DNA of 64,000 bases from Herbaspirillum sp. Sphag64. Its GTDB lineage: Bacteria > Pseudomonadota > Gammaproteobacteria > Burkholderiales > Burkholderiaceae_D. The number at the start of each line of letters is the position of its first letter. The first letter of the stretch is position 1. A program made the translations under genes and the position numbers. This document shows positions 8,374 through 18,733 of the stretch, piece by piece. The stretch covers positions 255,259 through 319,258 of the forward strand of contig NZ_JACHYE010000002.1 of assembly GCF_014192645.1 (NCBI RefSeq). The letters are read 5' to 3'. Below the pieces are notes generated by a model, which worked only from the letters and a program-made list of their open reading frames with translations, was not told where the DNA came from and did no database searches.

Positions 8374-9042
8374 CTAGCCTCCGCTACCAAGATCGATATA
8401 TTGCAGAATCAACCCTTGGCTAAGTAATGACCAACCGTCCAGTGCAACAAACAAGATCAGTTTGATAGGCACCGAGATAACGACGGGACTCATCATCATC
8501 ATGCCCAATGCAAGTAAAATACTGGAGATCACCAGATCAATGACAACGAATGGTAAATAGAGATAGAAGGCAATTTTGAATGCACTCTTGATTTCGCTTA
8601 ATGCGTATGCTGGTAGCAAAGCAAAAATCGATGGCCGATCGATATCTTCAACCCGCACTTCATTTTCCTTCTCTAGCCGTGCGCTTTGAATTTTCTCAAA
8701 AAATTGCGTTAATTCAGGATCGCTATACTTCTGTAAATAACCGCGATATGCATCCATACCGTTATCGACAAATGACATGACAGAAGGAAGACTTGCAAAG
8801 TTGACCTTGTTTTCGCGTTGATAATCGGTTACCTGCTTAACCACTGGCATCATGACGAACGCTGCCATCATTAAGGCAACAGCATTGAGCACGAGATTGG
8901 ATGGCACCTGCTGCAGCCCCATCGAATTGCGAACCATGATAAATACAATCGAGAATTTGAGATAACACGTGCCCGCCGCGATCAAGAATGGCAGTAAAGT
9001 TGCTAGTGCGAGAACACCGATGAGAGAGATATCATTAGTCAC
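8374..9042 (-). CDS. spaP: Type III export gate protein SpaP (SctR)
   Basis: This is the core pore-forming subunit of the export gate, usually five copies with SpaQ and SpaR. The 222-residue product has an N-terminal hydrophobic hairpin ([15 protein letters not shown]), a soluble middle with the near-invariant [18 protein letters not shown], and C-terminal membrane helices ([15 protein letters not shown]). It starts with GTG at 9042, one base after the spaO stop, the only sensible in-frame start; an ATG nearby is out of frame. Its length equals the family norm (about 224). Confidence 0.96.
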   Translation of the reverse strand: MTNDISLIGVLALATLLPFLIAAGTCYLKFSIVFIMVRNSMGLQQVPSNLVLNAVALMMAAFVMMPVVKQVTDYQRENKVNFASLPSVMSFVDNGMDAYRGYLQKYSDPELTQFFEKIQSARLEKENEVRVEDIDRPSIFALLPAYALSEIKSAFKIAFYLYLPFVVIDLVISSILLALGMMMMSPVVISVPIKLILFVALDGWSLLSQGLILQYIDLGSGG

Positions 9043-9043
9043 G

Positions 9044-10081
9044 TTATTTCTCTTTGGAATACCGACCTACCAAGATTTCGTGTAGTTCGACTCCGAGACG
9101 ACCGTTCAACTCAACCAACTCGCCTTGACCGATCCGTCGACCATTGACGACAAGCTCCACCTGTGCCTCGGCATCCTGATCAAAAGTAAATATCTGCCCG
9201 CGATAGAGTGCATCCATTTGCGCCACGGTCATCACACTACGCTGCAGAATGAAGTCAACCCGCAGCGGGATATCAGCAATCGCTGTGCCCACTTCCAGCG
9301 CTTCTTCTGATGAAGTTTCTACTGCCGAAGATGCCGTGTGGCTCTTCTCTACGAATTCATTCATATCTTGTCGCTTCATCTTGTCTTCAGGATTTATTAC
9401 TTGCACAAATACCTCTCCGTTTTCATCGATAGAAAATTTTCCAATTACCGTATCCCCAGAGCCAATATCGAAAGTTTCTCGACTAATCAGCATTACGTCC
9501 CCGCGGCGAACTTGCGTCAAAGGCGCCCGGTTTAAAAGACTGTACCCAAGACGCCATTCGATGTTGATTGGCAGTGCTTCCATTGATTTTGAAAAATTTC
9601 CTGATACTGGAAGCATAGGTGTTTCTATGCGAGGAAAATCTTCTAACCAGACTCTTCCCTGAGGGGTAGCAACCGACAGTAAATGGCTTCCTTTAGGAGG
9701 CAACTCAACTTCCGAGCGTATCTGAATTACTTCATAGAACAGTTCAGGAATAGGGATCTCAATTGGATTTAAAGACGCCTCAAACAGTGTCTTCACCTGT
9801 TCCGAATAACGATTACTTTCCGCTGGCAGAGACATCTCGGTGATGCCTGAAAGCGTATATAAATTGGGAACACTTAGTGAAACCCACTCATCCAGATCTA
9901 AAAATCCGCGCCAGCAAACTTTATCTCGATAGGCAGAAATGGCGACAATTGATCCCGTTTCTGGGAATGGCAAATATGAAAGTAACTTACCCAAAGAAGC
10001 ATCGCGTAGTGGCCATAGTGCAAGCGCAGTTCTTGCTTCGCGCTCTGTACCATGTAGCTGCCTTAACACCCCATATTTCAT
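9044..10081 (-). CDS. spaO: Type III cytosolic sorting-platform protein SpaO (SctQ)
   Basis: This is the C-ring/sorting-platform component that recruits chaperone-substrate complexes and links ATPase and linker proteins to the export gate. The 345-residue protein has a divergent N-terminal half, a first SPOA-like region around 180-230 and a clear C-terminal SPOA domain at about 270-340 (IPLRVDFILQRSVMTVAQMD, then LVVNGRRIGQGELVELNGR). Its start overlaps invJ by 4 bases and it ends 1 base before spaP. Salmonella and Shigella make a short C-terminal product from an internal start; here Met235 and Met240 lie just before the second SPOA domain and could serve. Confidence 0.92.
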   Translation of the reverse strand: MKYGVLRQLHGTEREARTALALWPLRDASLGKLLSYLPFPETGSIVAISAYRDKVCWRGFLDLDEWVSLSVPNLYTLSGITEMSLPAESNRYSEQVKTLFEASLNPIEIPIPELFYEVIQIRSEVELPPKGSHLLSVATPQGRVWLEDFPRIETPMLPVSGNFSKSMEALPINIEWRLGYSLLNRAPLTQVRRGDVMLISRETFDIGSGDTVIGKFSIDENGEVFVQVINPEDKMKRQDMNEFVEKSHTASSAVETSSEEALEVGTAIADIPLRVDFILQRSVMTVAQMDALYRGQIFTFDQDAEAQVELVVNGRRIGQGELVELNGRLGVELHEILVGRYSKEK

Positions 10082-11058
10082 GCATCATCCTCTTCCCGCT
10101 CACGTTGCGAGCGCTGCTCTTTGTGTTCGTCCGTAGCATCACGATGTTCCCGTAGTTGCCACCTATCACCGCTATCAGTTATCCCTCCGTAGGCATTTAA
10201 GCGCTGCTCGACCAATTGGCTGCTGGGTTGAAGTAATGCGGATGCGCCGTCAGTAGCCATTACCGCTGGCGGAACTATTCGCACGGCATGCTCACTCCCC
10301 CAGGAACGAAATTTGTATAACAAAGTTCCGTCCGCTTTAGCATCGGATGCCATTGCCATTGCCTTTGACGATTGCGGGATCGTTGGTTGCATCATTACGC
10401 TCTCTGATTTCAGCATCGCAGAGCTCATCTCAGGTCTGCCACCGGTGTTCAAGCCAGCTAACTGTCCTTGATGCAATTCTTCGGATGTCATTTCGCGGCC
10501 TACCGAGTGACCCAATGGTTTGTCCTTAAGACCCAATGGCTCGGAACGGGCAGACTCGGTCATGACGATGTCTTGTATCAGAGACTGCTCCCTGGACTTC
10601 GCTTCAGCGCCTCCAGAGATATCCATTTTGTTCTTGGTAGTGCCGACTGGATCGACGCCAGATAATTTCATACGCTCTGATTCCAGACCTAACGCAATCG
10701 GATGTGTTCGTAGCGCATGTGCATCTCTCGCCTTTGGCGAGTTCGAGGATATCTTGAGCGCCATCGCCGAATTTAATACCGAACCATCAACGCCCAAGAC
10801 GCCATCAGGTCTTCCTGGAGGTGTCGAAATATTTGCTGTTGCAATGGCTGCATGAGATTGCAGCTCAGCCTCATCTGGTCGCAATTGCTGCAAGACGACC
10901 AAGATTTGTTCCCGCCCGTCGTCTTTTTTTTCGTCCTTCTCAGATTCCAGGATACGCTCCCCGACCTTCTTGTCCGTAGGAATGAGTTTTAATTCATCTG
11001 CTACTAATAGGGAACTGATGTTGCTTTGTGCGAAGGATGCACCACTCACATTGACCAT
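10078..11058 (-). CDS. invJ: Type III needle-length regulator, InvJ/SpaN position (SctP)
   Basis: The 326-residue protein lies exactly where invJ (spaN) lies in SPI-1, overlapping invI by 13 bases and spaO by 4 bases. Proteins of this class are secreted early, measure needle length and trigger the SpaS switch. The sequence is hydrophilic, low in aromatics and rich in Ser, Ala, Gln and Lys, with Ala-Thr runs and an acidic-basic C-terminus (REHRDATDEHKEQRSQRERE), as expected of this very variable family. I cannot point to a conserved domain, so the call is positional. Confidence 0.75.
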   Translation of the reverse strand: MVNVSGASFAQSNISSLLVADELKLIPTDKKVGERILESEKDEKKDDGREQILVVLQQLRPDEAELQSHAAIATANISTPPGRPDGVLGVDGSVLNSAMALKISSNSPKARDAHALRTHPIALGLESERMKLSGVDPVGTTKNKMDISGGAEAKSREQSLIQDIVMTESARSEPLGLKDKPLGHSVGREMTSEELHQGQLAGLNTGGRPEMSSAMLKSESVMMQPTIPQSSKAMAMASDAKADGTLLYKFRSWGSEHAVRIVPPAVMATDGASALLQPSSQLVEQRLNAYGGITDSGDRWQLREHRDATDEHKEQRSQREREEDDA

Positions 11059-11495
11059 GACAAATATTCCTCAATTTCAATTTCTTCAGTATTCATCTGA
11101 CGCAGTCGTAACCACGCACGCTCTTTCTCATGCAATAAGCGATAACGTTCGCGGCGCTTCTCCAGCTTCCGGTAGATTTCTTGATGTTCCACTACCTGGA
11201 GACTGCATTCGTTCGTTGTTTCTTCCTGCCGATGTAGTTCAATTTTTAGTAACTGGGTCCGTCGTTGCGCTACCGCCGTTTTCCGAAGTAGATCGAATAG
11301 TTGTTGACGATTTAACGCATCACCTGCGAATTCTTCGACTTGCTCCAGCTGCTGTTGGAGTGAGATGGCATTTTCCAGCTTGGTCAGCTTTTCTTTCTCG
11401 AGATCAAGATTGGTCGATACCTGAACGAGACGTGACTTACCAATAGCTGCCCGTTGCGTACTGTGCTGTAAAAGCTTGCGATAGTTATGCAGCAT
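11046..11495 (-). CDS. invI: Type III ATPase stalk protein InvI (SctO)
   Basis: This small cytosolic coiled-coil protein connects the ATPase hexamer to the export gate, like FliJ and the gamma subunit of F-ATPase. All 149 residues are predicted helical from composition: alternating Leu, Glu, Gln, Lys and Arg with almost no Gly or Pro, and heptad-like runs such as [20 protein letters not shown]. Its length matches InvI (147). It overlaps invC by 11 bases and invJ by 13 bases, typical of tightly coupled translation. Confidence 0.88.
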   Translation of the reverse strand: MLHNYRKLLQHSTQRAAIGKSRLVQVSTNLDLEKEKLTKLENAISLQQQLEQVEEFAGDALNRQQLFDLLRKTAVAQRRTQLLKIELHRQEETTNECSLQVVEHQEIYRKLEKRRERYRLLHEKERAWLRLRQMNTEEIEIEEYLSWSM

Positions 11496-12780
11496 GCTCC
11501 CTCAATTCATCTAATAAGGTGTCAGCTATGAATTCACCGTCAATATCCTGTTTCAACCATGCCGCGAGATCATCTTTTTTCTGCAGCAGGTAGTCATTTT
11601 CTGGATTTTCACCAGGTCTGTACTCCCCCAAATCGAGCATTAACTGCAGTTCATCCAATCTGCTGAATTTCTGTCGAATCGCAGCCGCTGCATTGATGTG
11701 CTCGCGACTACAGACATGCCCGACGACACGGCTCAGACTCTTCAACACGTCGATTGCCGGATATTGATTCCGTAATGCCAACTTGCGGCTGAGATAAATA
11801 TGCCCATCCAAAATGGAGCGAATTTCTTCCGCCATCGGATCAGTTTCTTCATCACTTTCCAATAGCACCGTATAGAATGCAGTGATACTGCCGATATGCG
11901 TTGCACCAGGTCTTTCCAGCAAGCGCGGCAGTGCTTCAAATACCGAGGCTGGATAGCCCCGTCGAACCGGTGCTTCTCCTGCCGCAAGCGCGACGTCGCG
12001 TAGCGCACGCGTATAACGAGTCAGAGAGTCCTGGATCAGCACCACGCGCTGTCCCTGATCACGAAAATATTCCGCCACCGTCGTTGCCAGCAAAGCTGCA
12101 TTGCAGCGGTCGATTGAGGAGGCATCAGAGGTCGCGTACACGACAACGGTCCGGCTTCGTTGTTCAGAGCGCTTCATCGCATCCACAAATTCCGTAACCT
12201 CACGGCCACGCTCGCCAATCAAACCGACGACATAGACATCTGCAGACGATCTCTCCATCAACATGTTGACCAATGTGGTTTTACCGGTTCCGGCAGGAGA
12301 AAAAATACCCATGCGTTGCCCGATACCACATGTAGTCAGCGCATCAATTACACGAATACCGCTACTGAACACCTCGGTGATCGGTACGCGCTGCTGAAAT
12401 GATGGTGGCGCAGCATCCAGTGCACATACTTGAGGAGGATAGAAAGAGTTTTGCTGAATTCCCATCCTGTCAACATGGTTGCCATCGGAATCAAGCACCG
12501 CCCCAAGGACACTTCCATCAAGCAATACGGTCTGCGCACCGCCGGTAGGCATCAGCACAGACTCCCGTGACAATCCTTTGGGATTACCGAGCAGGCTCAA
12601 CACTGCCATGTCTCGCCGAAAACCAACCACCTGAGCGCGAGCACTTATTTCGGCATCACGCCAATGTCTCCGGATCTCGCAAATTTCGCCGATAGCAACA
12701 TCCGTCAATGGCGCCTCGATAATCGGCCCCGAAAGATGATGCGGATGTACAGCCGCTTTGAGTAAAGACAAAGACTTCAT
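11485..12780 (-). CDS. invC: Type III secretion ATPase InvC (SctN)
   Basis: This hexameric ATPase at the base of the export apparatus unfolds substrates and strips chaperones. The 431-residue protein shows Walker [10 protein letters not shown] at 161-169, the catalytic GERGRE at 189-194 and Walker B VVLIQD at 246-251 followed by [18 protein letters not shown], all characteristic of the FliI/YscN family. Its length equals Salmonella InvC. ATG at 12780 overlaps the invB stop by 4 bases. It is complete and shows no damaged motif. Confidence 0.98.
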   Translation of the reverse strand: MKSLSLLKAAVHPHHLSGPIIEAPLTDVAIGEICEIRRHWRDAEISARAQVVGFRRDMAVLSLLGNPKGLSRESVLMPTGGAQTVLLDGSVLGAVLDSDGNHVDRMGIQQNSFYPPQVCALDAAPPSFQQRVPITEVFSSGIRVIDALTTCGIGQRMGIFSPAGTGKTTLVNMLMERSSADVYVVGLIGERGREVTEFVDAMKRSEQRSRTVVVYATSDASSIDRCNAALLATTVAEYFRDQGQRVVLIQDSLTRYTRALRDVALAAGEAPVRRGYPASVFEALPRLLERPGATHIGSITAFYTVLLESDEETDPMAEEIRSILDGHIYLSRKLALRNQYPAIDVLKSLSRVVGHVCSREHINAAAAIRQKFSRLDELQLMLDLGEYRPGENPENDYLLQKKDDLAAWLKQDIDGEFIADTLLDELREHAA

Positions 12781-13184
12781 TGACGGATAATTTCCAGGAA
12801 TCGCGTCTGGCGCTCAAAGAAAGCATTGATTGCCTCTGACATGCGCTGAGCATTCTCTAGGAACTCTTCTGAAATATTGCTATACAGCTGCAATCGGCCT
12901 TCGCTCTCACGCAATACAATTTGTTGATTCAGCCCATAAGGGAAGCCGAGCATAATTTCTTGTAACAAAGGCTCTGACGAGTGACGGACGATGCTTTCAT
13001 GAAAGTCACATAAGTCACTCCAGATAACCACTCTTTCATCGGTCTTTCCAATATAAAGAGAAGGACTGTCGTTGAGCTCAATCTGTACTGTCGCATGCTG
13101 ATCCAGTTTCTGAATCAGCGAAGGGTCACAGCCCGTCTCCAGTAAGGCATCTTTTACAAGTTCTGCAAGTGTTTGGTTATTCAT
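12777..13184 (-). CDS. invB: Type III effector chaperone InvB
   Basis: This is a class IB chaperone that binds effectors such as SipA, SopE and SopA in Salmonella. The 135-residue product matches InvB in length and sequence: the start [19 protein letters not shown] closely parallels the Salmonella protein from memory, and the C-terminal [16 protein letters not shown] is also similar. It lies between invA (26-base gap) and invC (4-base overlap), as in SPI-1. Its presence implies the system exports at least one InvB-dependent effector; the SipA-like protein at the left edge is the obvious client. Confidence 0.93.
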   Translation of the reverse strand: MNNQTLAELVKDALLETGCDPSLIQKLDQHATVQIELNDSPSLYIGKTDERVVIWSDLCDFHESIVRHSSEPLLQEIMLGFPYGLNQQIVLRESEGRLQLYSNISEEFLENAQRMSEAINAFFERQTRFLEIIRQ

Positions 13185-13210
13185 GATTTCTCCTTGAACT
13201 TTCAGTGAAA

Positions 13211-15280
13211 TTAGATAACTTTCAGGACATTGACATCGACATCATTGGCAACCTCGCCGAACGACATAACATCCAGATCCTTAAATTTTGTTTCCAGTAA
13301 TTTCTTCACAAAACGGCGTACGTCGACCGTAGTTAGAACAATCAGATCTTTTTGAGCGACTGGAAAACTTTGAAAAAAGAGCGCGAATTTATCGACGATC
13401 TCATCAGATACTGCAGGTTCGATGTTGAGAAAGGCCCCCGCTGAATTTTGGCGAATTCCTTTTCTGACCTGTTCCTCGGTCTCTGCCGACAACATCACCA
13501 CGCGCAAGCTATTGCCGATTGCAAACTTGTGAGAAATATAGCGAGCCATCGCACCACGTACGTGCTCGACCAACGCAATCACGTCTTTTTCTCTTCCTCC
13601 CCATTGCGCCAGCGTTTCAAGAATCAACTTAAAGTTGCGGATTGAAATGCGCTCTGATAAAAGACGCTGCAAGACTTCTGCGATCTTCTGTACAGTCACG
13701 TTACGCAGCACCTCTTTAAGAAGATCAGGGGAACTTGCCTCCATCTTGTCGAGCATTTTTTTCGTTTCTTGAATACCAAAAAATTCTGGCACATGCTTCA
13801 CGACCAATGCGACAAAGCACTGATACAGCTCTTCTGGCGCAGTACGCAATTGAAATCCGAGATTCTCCAACGTGGCACGTTGGGACGACTCTACCCAGTA
13901 GGAATTCTGTTGTGACGAGTCATTGAGTATCTCGACATCGATACCAAGACGTTCCACCTCAGTGGAGAAATTAACAACGCGTAGTTTTTCAAATCGCACA
14001 TACATTGACTCTGTACGAATTTCGTTAATGAGAAGGACAACCGCATTGTCAGGCTGCTGCTTGGTACCGCGTAATACGATTTCGCTTAGTCGCACGCCAT
14101 AATCAATAAAAAATTGGCTACGAATACGTTGTATCAATTGCTCCTCAACGAAGGCACCTTCCTGGGCTTGGGGAATCATCAAAATGAATGCCACCGCTTC
14201 AATTGCCACTTTGTCCAGATCCGCAATCAAACCCATCCGATGTGAATTCTCTGCGGCGTTATTAATCGATGTGTTCTTGGGAGCATCATCGCTGTGGCTA
14301 TCGGCCTTTTCAACGCGCCGTTTGCGTCGATGGGTGATGTAGAGAAATGCCCCCAGAACAACGGCTAATAGGATAAAAGTTATTGCTGGAAATCCTGGGA
14401 GAAATGCCACCATCAATGCCAAGAGAGCCGTAATACCAACGGCAAAAGGCATGCCAAGTAGTTGCCCCATGATATTGCGACCGAGATTGGCACTATCGCC
14501 ATTAATCCGTGTCACGATGAAGCCGGCGCTGATGGAAATGAGTAGTGCCGGAATCTGAGCCACCAGTCCGTCGCCAATGGTAAGCATGGTGTAAGTCGAC
14601 AAGGCGGTCGACATATCCATGTTGTGCCGTGTTACCCCTACCGCAATTCCACCGACGAGGTTGACGAGAATAATGATGATCCCGGCAATAGCATCACCTT
14701 TGATGAATTTCATTGCGCCATCGAAAGCACCATATAACTGGCTCTCGCGTTCAAGCACGTTACGGCGCTCTTTCGCTCCCTCTGCATCAATAACGCCAGC
14801 TTTCAGGTCGCCATCAATACTCATTTGCTTACCGGGCATACCATCCAGCGAGAAACGAGCCGCTACCTCTGCAACTCTCTCCGATCCTTTAGTGATCACG
14901 ATGAATTGAACGATGGTGACAATTGAAAAAATGACAAAGCCGACGATCAGTGTGTCGCCGATGACATATTCGCCAAAGGTCGCAATAATTTCTCCGGCAT
15001 CTGCCTGCGTAAGAATGAGGCGGCTGGTGCTGATCGATAGCGCAAGCCGGAACAAGGTAGTGATCAGCAAAATCGTGGGAAATGTCGAGAAATTCAAAAT
15101 CTTGTCGACATAAAACGATCCCATGAACAGCAGAATCGCAATCACAATATTCAATGCAATCAGAAAGTCGACCATTATCGTCGGCAATGGCACGATCAAC
15201 ATCGCGATGATCATCACCATCAGCACAACAATAAATAGTTCAGGGCGTGCGCCGACGTTGTTTAGTATTTTTTGAATCAT
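13211..15280 (-). CDS. invA: Type III export gate protein InvA (SctV)
   Basis: This is the largest export apparatus protein, forming a nonameric cytosolic ring that receives chaperones, gatekeeper and substrates. Of 689 residues (Salmonella 685) the first ~330 hold about eight membrane helices with the conserved stretch RFSLDGMPGKQMSIDGDL, and the rest forms the cytosolic domain with segments such as YGVRLSEIVLRG. It lies 9 bases after invE and 26 bases before invB. ATG at 15280 gives the usual N-terminus. Confidence 0.98.
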   Translation of the reverse strand: MIQKILNNVGARPELFIVVLMVMIIAMLIVPLPTIMVDFLIALNIVIAILLFMGSFYVDKILNFSTFPTILLITTLFRLALSISTSRLILTQADAGEIIATFGEYVIGDTLIVGFVIFSIVTIVQFIVITKGSERVAEVAARFSLDGMPGKQMSIDGDLKAGVIDAEGAKERRNVLERESQLYGAFDGAMKFIKGDAIAGIIIILVNLVGGIAVGVTRHNMDMSTALSTYTMLTIGDGLVAQIPALLISISAGFIVTRINGDSANLGRNIMGQLLGMPFAVGITALLALMVAFLPGFPAITFILLAVVLGAFLYITHRRKRRVEKADSHSDDAPKNTSINNAAENSHRMGLIADLDKVAIEAVAFILMIPQAQEGAFVEEQLIQRIRSQFFIDYGVRLSEIVLRGTKQQPDNAVVLLINEIRTESMYVRFEKLRVVNFSTEVERLGIDVEILNDSSQQNSYWVESSQRATLENLGFQLRTAPEELYQCFVALVVKHVPEFFGIQETKKMLDKMEASSPDLLKEVLRNVTVQKIAEVLQRLLSERISIRNFKLILETLAQWGGREKDVIALVEHVRGAMARYISHKFAIGNSLRVVMLSAETEEQVRKGIRQNSAGAFLNIEPAVSDEIVDKFALFFQSFPVAQKDLIVLTTVDVRRFVKKLLETKFKDLDVMSFGEVANDVDVNVLKVI

Positions 15281-15289
15281 GGCATTAAC

Positions 15290-16441
15290 TTATTCCGAAA
15301 AGCGGCGTATTTCGAGCATCTCCGCTGCATAACTTTGATCAATCAGCTTGTCCATCGCTACGATCGTCTCCTCAATTACCTGATCGATTTCTTCGTCGTC
15401 GAGCGGCTCAGGAAAATCCATCAGAAGCTTGATTGGCAAGCGCTTATATGCACTGCGAACAGCGTTGATCCAGGCGGATCGCTGGCTATGCGTGGCCAGC
15501 AGGGAAGCACCAAGCATTTCGCGAAGTAACTGACCTGCGGCGATACTTCTACTAGTCAACCCAAAAAATAGGAGCAGCCAATCGGCCTCCTCTTCCTTGT
15601 AAGCTGGGACCAGCCTTCTGTTCAAAAGCGCGCCTACAAATTCACGATCTGCGGTCCTCAAGATATGTACCTTCTTCATGTGGGCCAGTAGATAACTGAA
15701 CTCCAGATGATCACAACTTGGATCTTCGGAGCGAATATCGATTCCCAGACTTTCCTCAATGAAATCGACAATGAAGTGACGCGATTGATAACCATAGCTG
15801 GAGATCCAGCCTTCATAGTCGGCAATCGGACTGCGCCCGCTTTCGAGATAACGTCGATAGGTCTGGCGCAAAAATTTTGCTTCCAGGCCCAAACGCGCAC
15901 CGAACAGTCGTGCTTTGAGTGCACAATGAATTCCAGCTTTCAGCATTTTGGGATCGGCTTCTTGCGTCACTTTCTCCAGCAATGCTTCCAAATGACGGCG
16001 CTGAGTCTGTGATACCTGCTTGCGCTTGAGTAATTCCCTGAGCACGAGAAAAAGGTCACTTTCATCCGAAAACAGGCTGCGCGCCTGCGCCAAAAGGTTG
16101 TCGATTGAAAGCTGAGCCACTTTTGTAATTTCGAGAAGCTTTTGCGACTTTGGAACGGCATCTTGCTCAAGGACGTGATCGAAATTCTCGGTCGCTGAAC
16201 TTGTCTTTTTTTCGAGCTCACGACGATTGCGAAACTGGGATGCAACGCTCGCCATATCGTCTGCCATTTCGACGATCTTTTGTTGTAATGCTGCGGGTGT
16301 TGCGTCATCACTTGCATCAGAGAGTGGCTGTGACGAGATGCTGTCACTAGCCGCCTTGACCGATTCTTTCTGACGCGTTTCTGCCTGAAGTCTGGCGGCC
16401 ATGATCATGGCACTGCCACCACCGTGAATACTAGCTACCAT
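15290..16441 (-). CDS. invE: Type III gatekeeper InvE (SctW)
   Basis: The gatekeeper orders secretion so that translocators leave before effectors, and interacts with SicA-translocator complexes. The 383-residue product (Salmonella InvE 372) has a polar Ser/Gln-rich N-terminus followed by a helical body with motifs such as VAQLSIDNLLAQARSLFSD and ALKARLFGARLGLEAKFLRQ. The C-terminal part contains the TyeA-like region. It overlaps invG by 11 bases and precedes invA by 9 bases. ATG 33 bases downstream (MIMAARLQ) is an alternative start. Confidence 0.92.
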   Translation of the reverse strand: MVASIHGGGSAMIMAARLQAETRQKESVKAASDSISSQPLSDASDDATPAALQQKIVEMADDMASVASQFRNRRELEKKTSSATENFDHVLEQDAVPKSQKLLEITKVAQLSIDNLLAQARSLFSDESDLFLVLRELLKRKQVSQTQRRHLEALLEKVTQEADPKMLKAGIHCALKARLFGARLGLEAKFLRQTYRRYLESGRSPIADYEGWISSYGYQSRHFIVDFIEESLGIDIRSEDPSCDHLEFSYLLAHMKKVHILRTADREFVGALLNRRLVPAYKEEEADWLLLFFGLTSRSIAAGQLLREMLGASLLATHSQRSAWINAVRSAYKRLPIKLLMDFPEPLDDEEIDQVIEETIVAMDKLIDQSYAAEMLEIRRFSE

Positions 16442-18182
16442 GGTAGTGACTCTCGCTATTGATAGCCGCAGTCTCTCGTGTCTTATCCAGCTTTTTGATC
16501 AACGCTTCGAATGACACTTCTTCCTGCACGCTCCTGGTATCGATATCGAGGCTTTCGGTGATCTCACGTGGCTGAATCAAAAATAGACGAACAGTGTTTT
16601 TGTTAATCTCTTTGTTGTAACGGAAGGCTCCGCCGATATAAGGTAAATCCCCCAATAGTGGAATTTTCCCTGTGTTTTGGCCACTCTCACCGCGGGTATA
16701 CCCCCCCACCAACAGACTCTTGCCTTTCGGTACGCGTGCCACAGTACTAATTTTTGTTCTACCAACTGTAGGCAAGGTATTAGTCTTATTTTCGAGCTCA
16801 CTAGCAATTTCACTACCATCCTCGATGTTCAACGACAATTCAATTTCGTCCTTGCTGGTAAAGCGTGGCAAAACATGCACCAGAGTGCCGTAGGTTACTT
16901 GCTGCAGTTCGACTGCTCGCTCTGCAATCAATGGCGTATAAAAGGTGCGATTATTGTCAAACATGGCGGGTGTATTTTCCTGCGTCAGCAATACTGGTCG
17001 GGAAACAATCTGCGCCTTGTTCTCGCGTGACAGTGCAAGTATCGATGCAACAAAGCGACTACTTTCGAGTGTACTGAACGAGTTCAAGGAGGCTTCTGTG
17101 TTCAGTCCTGCGCCAAAGAAATTTCCTATTGATACCGAACCTTGCCAATTGACACCCAATTGATCGAGGTCATCTTTTTGTAAGTCGATGATCCATAGCG
17201 CCAGTTCGACATGTCTTTTTTGCTCATCTAGCGATTCCACCAAATTTCGTACGAAGCGAATTTGATCGACAGTTCCCTTGACCAATAAACTGTTGGTCTC
17301 AGGATAGGCAATGACACGTATATTGAGCTTCGGGGCTGTTTCTATTGATTGCGATGCTGTTCGCTGTGTCTCTGGCAAAACTGGTGGGATCTCCAGCACT
17401 GGAAGCTCGATCCGTGAATCAAGCAATGATGGTGGGCTCTCTTTTTTGACAGGAAGAGACAGAGTCTGCCGCTGGTCACTAGCCAATAGCTTTTCAATAA
17501 TCGTCGCTATCCCAGGAATCAGGATATTTTCCTCACGCCGAGTGTACGCACGATCCGTCACAAAAGTGTTTTGCAGCTTAATTACCTCGACGCGCTGATC
17601 ATCAAGATCAGCAGTCTGGCTGTCCATCAATGATGCTGCTTGTGTCACCAGATCCACGTATATCGGTGGGCCGGATAAATAAAATGTATCAACACTGTCG
17701 CCGCGCAACGGATAACGCGGGTCAGAAAGACCGGATTTTGTAAGAAAGGAAATCAGCGTCTTGGGTGAGATATTTTTTAGTTGAATGACGCTATTTTTCG
17801 TTTCACTGGCATCGTAAATATAGATCGCATTCCCATCGTAATAATTGATCAGACCAAGTTGCCGGCTGATCTTGCTGACAATATCTCCGTCTTTGAAATC
17901 GAATTCACCTGAAATCTGTCTTGCAGCAGCAGTTTTGCTGACGATAATGGGCTTTCCAAGATACGAGGAGATAGCACCAAAGAACGCACGCATACTCTCC
18001 TGGCGTGCAACGTAACCAGACACTTCCGTGACTCGTTTGTCCAGGTGACTTTTTGCGACACCCACTTCTTTGCCGGTTATTTCTTGAGCTAAATTTGTCT
18101 GATGCACAGAACAAAGTGCTAATACGATAAGCCATGTAAAAATACCTGGCATCTTCCTTCTATTCACTTTTCCCTCTTCCAT
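16431..18182 (-). CDS. invG: Type III outer-membrane secretin InvG (SctC)
   Basis: The secretin forms the outer-membrane ring through which the needle passes. The 583-residue protein begins with a basic stretch and hydrophobic signal sequence (FTWLIVLALCSVHQTNLAQ). N-domains carry VSKTAAARQISGEFDF, YYDGNAIYIYDASETKNSV and YPLRGDSVDTFYLSGPP, and the secretin core carries NTLPTVGRTKISTVARVPKG and SLLVGGYTRGE. These closely match Salmonella InvG. The start at 18182 is 2 bases after invF; Met11 (18152) is an alternative but has its purine-rich stretch too close. Family secretins need a pilotin (InvH), not found in this window. Confidence 0.97.
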   Translation of the reverse strand: MEEGKVNRRKMPGIFTWLIVLALCSVHQTNLAQEITGKEVGVAKSHLDKRVTEVSGYVARQESMRAFFGAISSYLGKPIIVSKTAAARQISGEFDFKDGDIVSKISRQLGLINYYDGNAIYIYDASETKNSVIQLKNISPKTLISFLTKSGLSDPRYPLRGDSVDTFYLSGPPIYVDLVTQAASLMDSQTADLDDQRVEVIKLQNTFVTDRAYTRREENILIPGIATIIEKLLASDQRQTLSLPVKKESPPSLLDSRIELPVLEIPPVLPETQRTASQSIETAPKLNIRVIAYPETNSLLVKGTVDQIRFVRNLVESLDEQKRHVELALWIIDLQKDDLDQLGVNWQGSVSIGNFFGAGLNTEASLNSFSTLESSRFVASILALSRENKAQIVSRPVLLTQENTPAMFDNNRTFYTPLIAERAVELQQVTYGTLVHVLPRFTSKDEIELSLNIEDGSEIASELENKTNTLPTVGRTKISTVARVPKGKSLLVGGYTRGESGQNTGKIPLLGDLPYIGGAFRYNKEINKNTVRLFLIQPREITESLDIDTRSVQEEVSFEALIKKLDKTRETAAINSESHYHGS

Positions 18183-18184
18183 TT

Positions 18185-18733
18185 TTACGTATCGAACAAA
18201 TGCGTCAAACTAAGACCTAGAGTTTTTTTGACTTCGTTCGAAAAATGTGACGGCGATGCATATCCATGCGCCATTGCCACATCGGTGATTGATTGTTGGC
18301 GTTCTATGAACGCAAGAACTGCTTTCGCTAAGCGCCAGTCGTTCAGAGATGACTTGGGGCTACTACCCAGTGACGCGCGAAAAATACGACGAAAGTGGCC
18401 TGCTGAAACACCATAGCGTGCACTGAGCGCCTCTACTTTTTCTCCCTGCCCCTCCTGCAGCAAGAAGGAAACCATTGAATAGGCTTCGGTGCGTCTCAGC
18501 AAACTCGCTATATCGCGGTATTCAGGTGTATTGCTCACTGCCATGCGTATAAATCTGGTTGTCATCTCTTTACCGCTTAGAGATGCTGCAGCAATCAATG
18601 CTGGCAGATCTGATTCGACCAAGTGGGGTTTTACCTCGCGCTGAGATACTGCCAGTGATCCAAGCGAAATTCCCATCGCTTGGTCAATGAATGCCTGTAG
18701 CTTGGTCAACGTTTTCACGTCCTTACTTTCCAT
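18185..18733 (-). CDS. invF: AraC-family activator InvF
   Basis: This transcriptional activator in SPI-1 works with SicA to switch on sicA-sip and effector genes after secretion starts. The 182-residue protein has a C-terminal AraC-type double helix-turn-helix: LSARYGVSAGHFRRIFRASL then ITDVAMAHGYASPSHFSNEVKK. The N-terminal part is short; Salmonella InvF is longer (about 216 residues or more). It is the first gene of the minus-strand run and is followed 2 bases later by invG. No HilA- or HilD-type regulator is seen in the window. Confidence 0.92.
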   Translation of the reverse strand: MESKDVKTLTKLQAFIDQAMGISLGSLAVSQREVKPHLVESDLPALIAAASLSGKEMTTRFIRMAVSNTPEYRDIASLLRRTEAYSMVSFLLQEGQGEKVEALSARYGVSAGHFRRIFRASLGSSPKSSLNDWRLAKAVLAFIERQQSITDVAMAHGYASPSHFSNEVKKTLGLSLTHLFDT

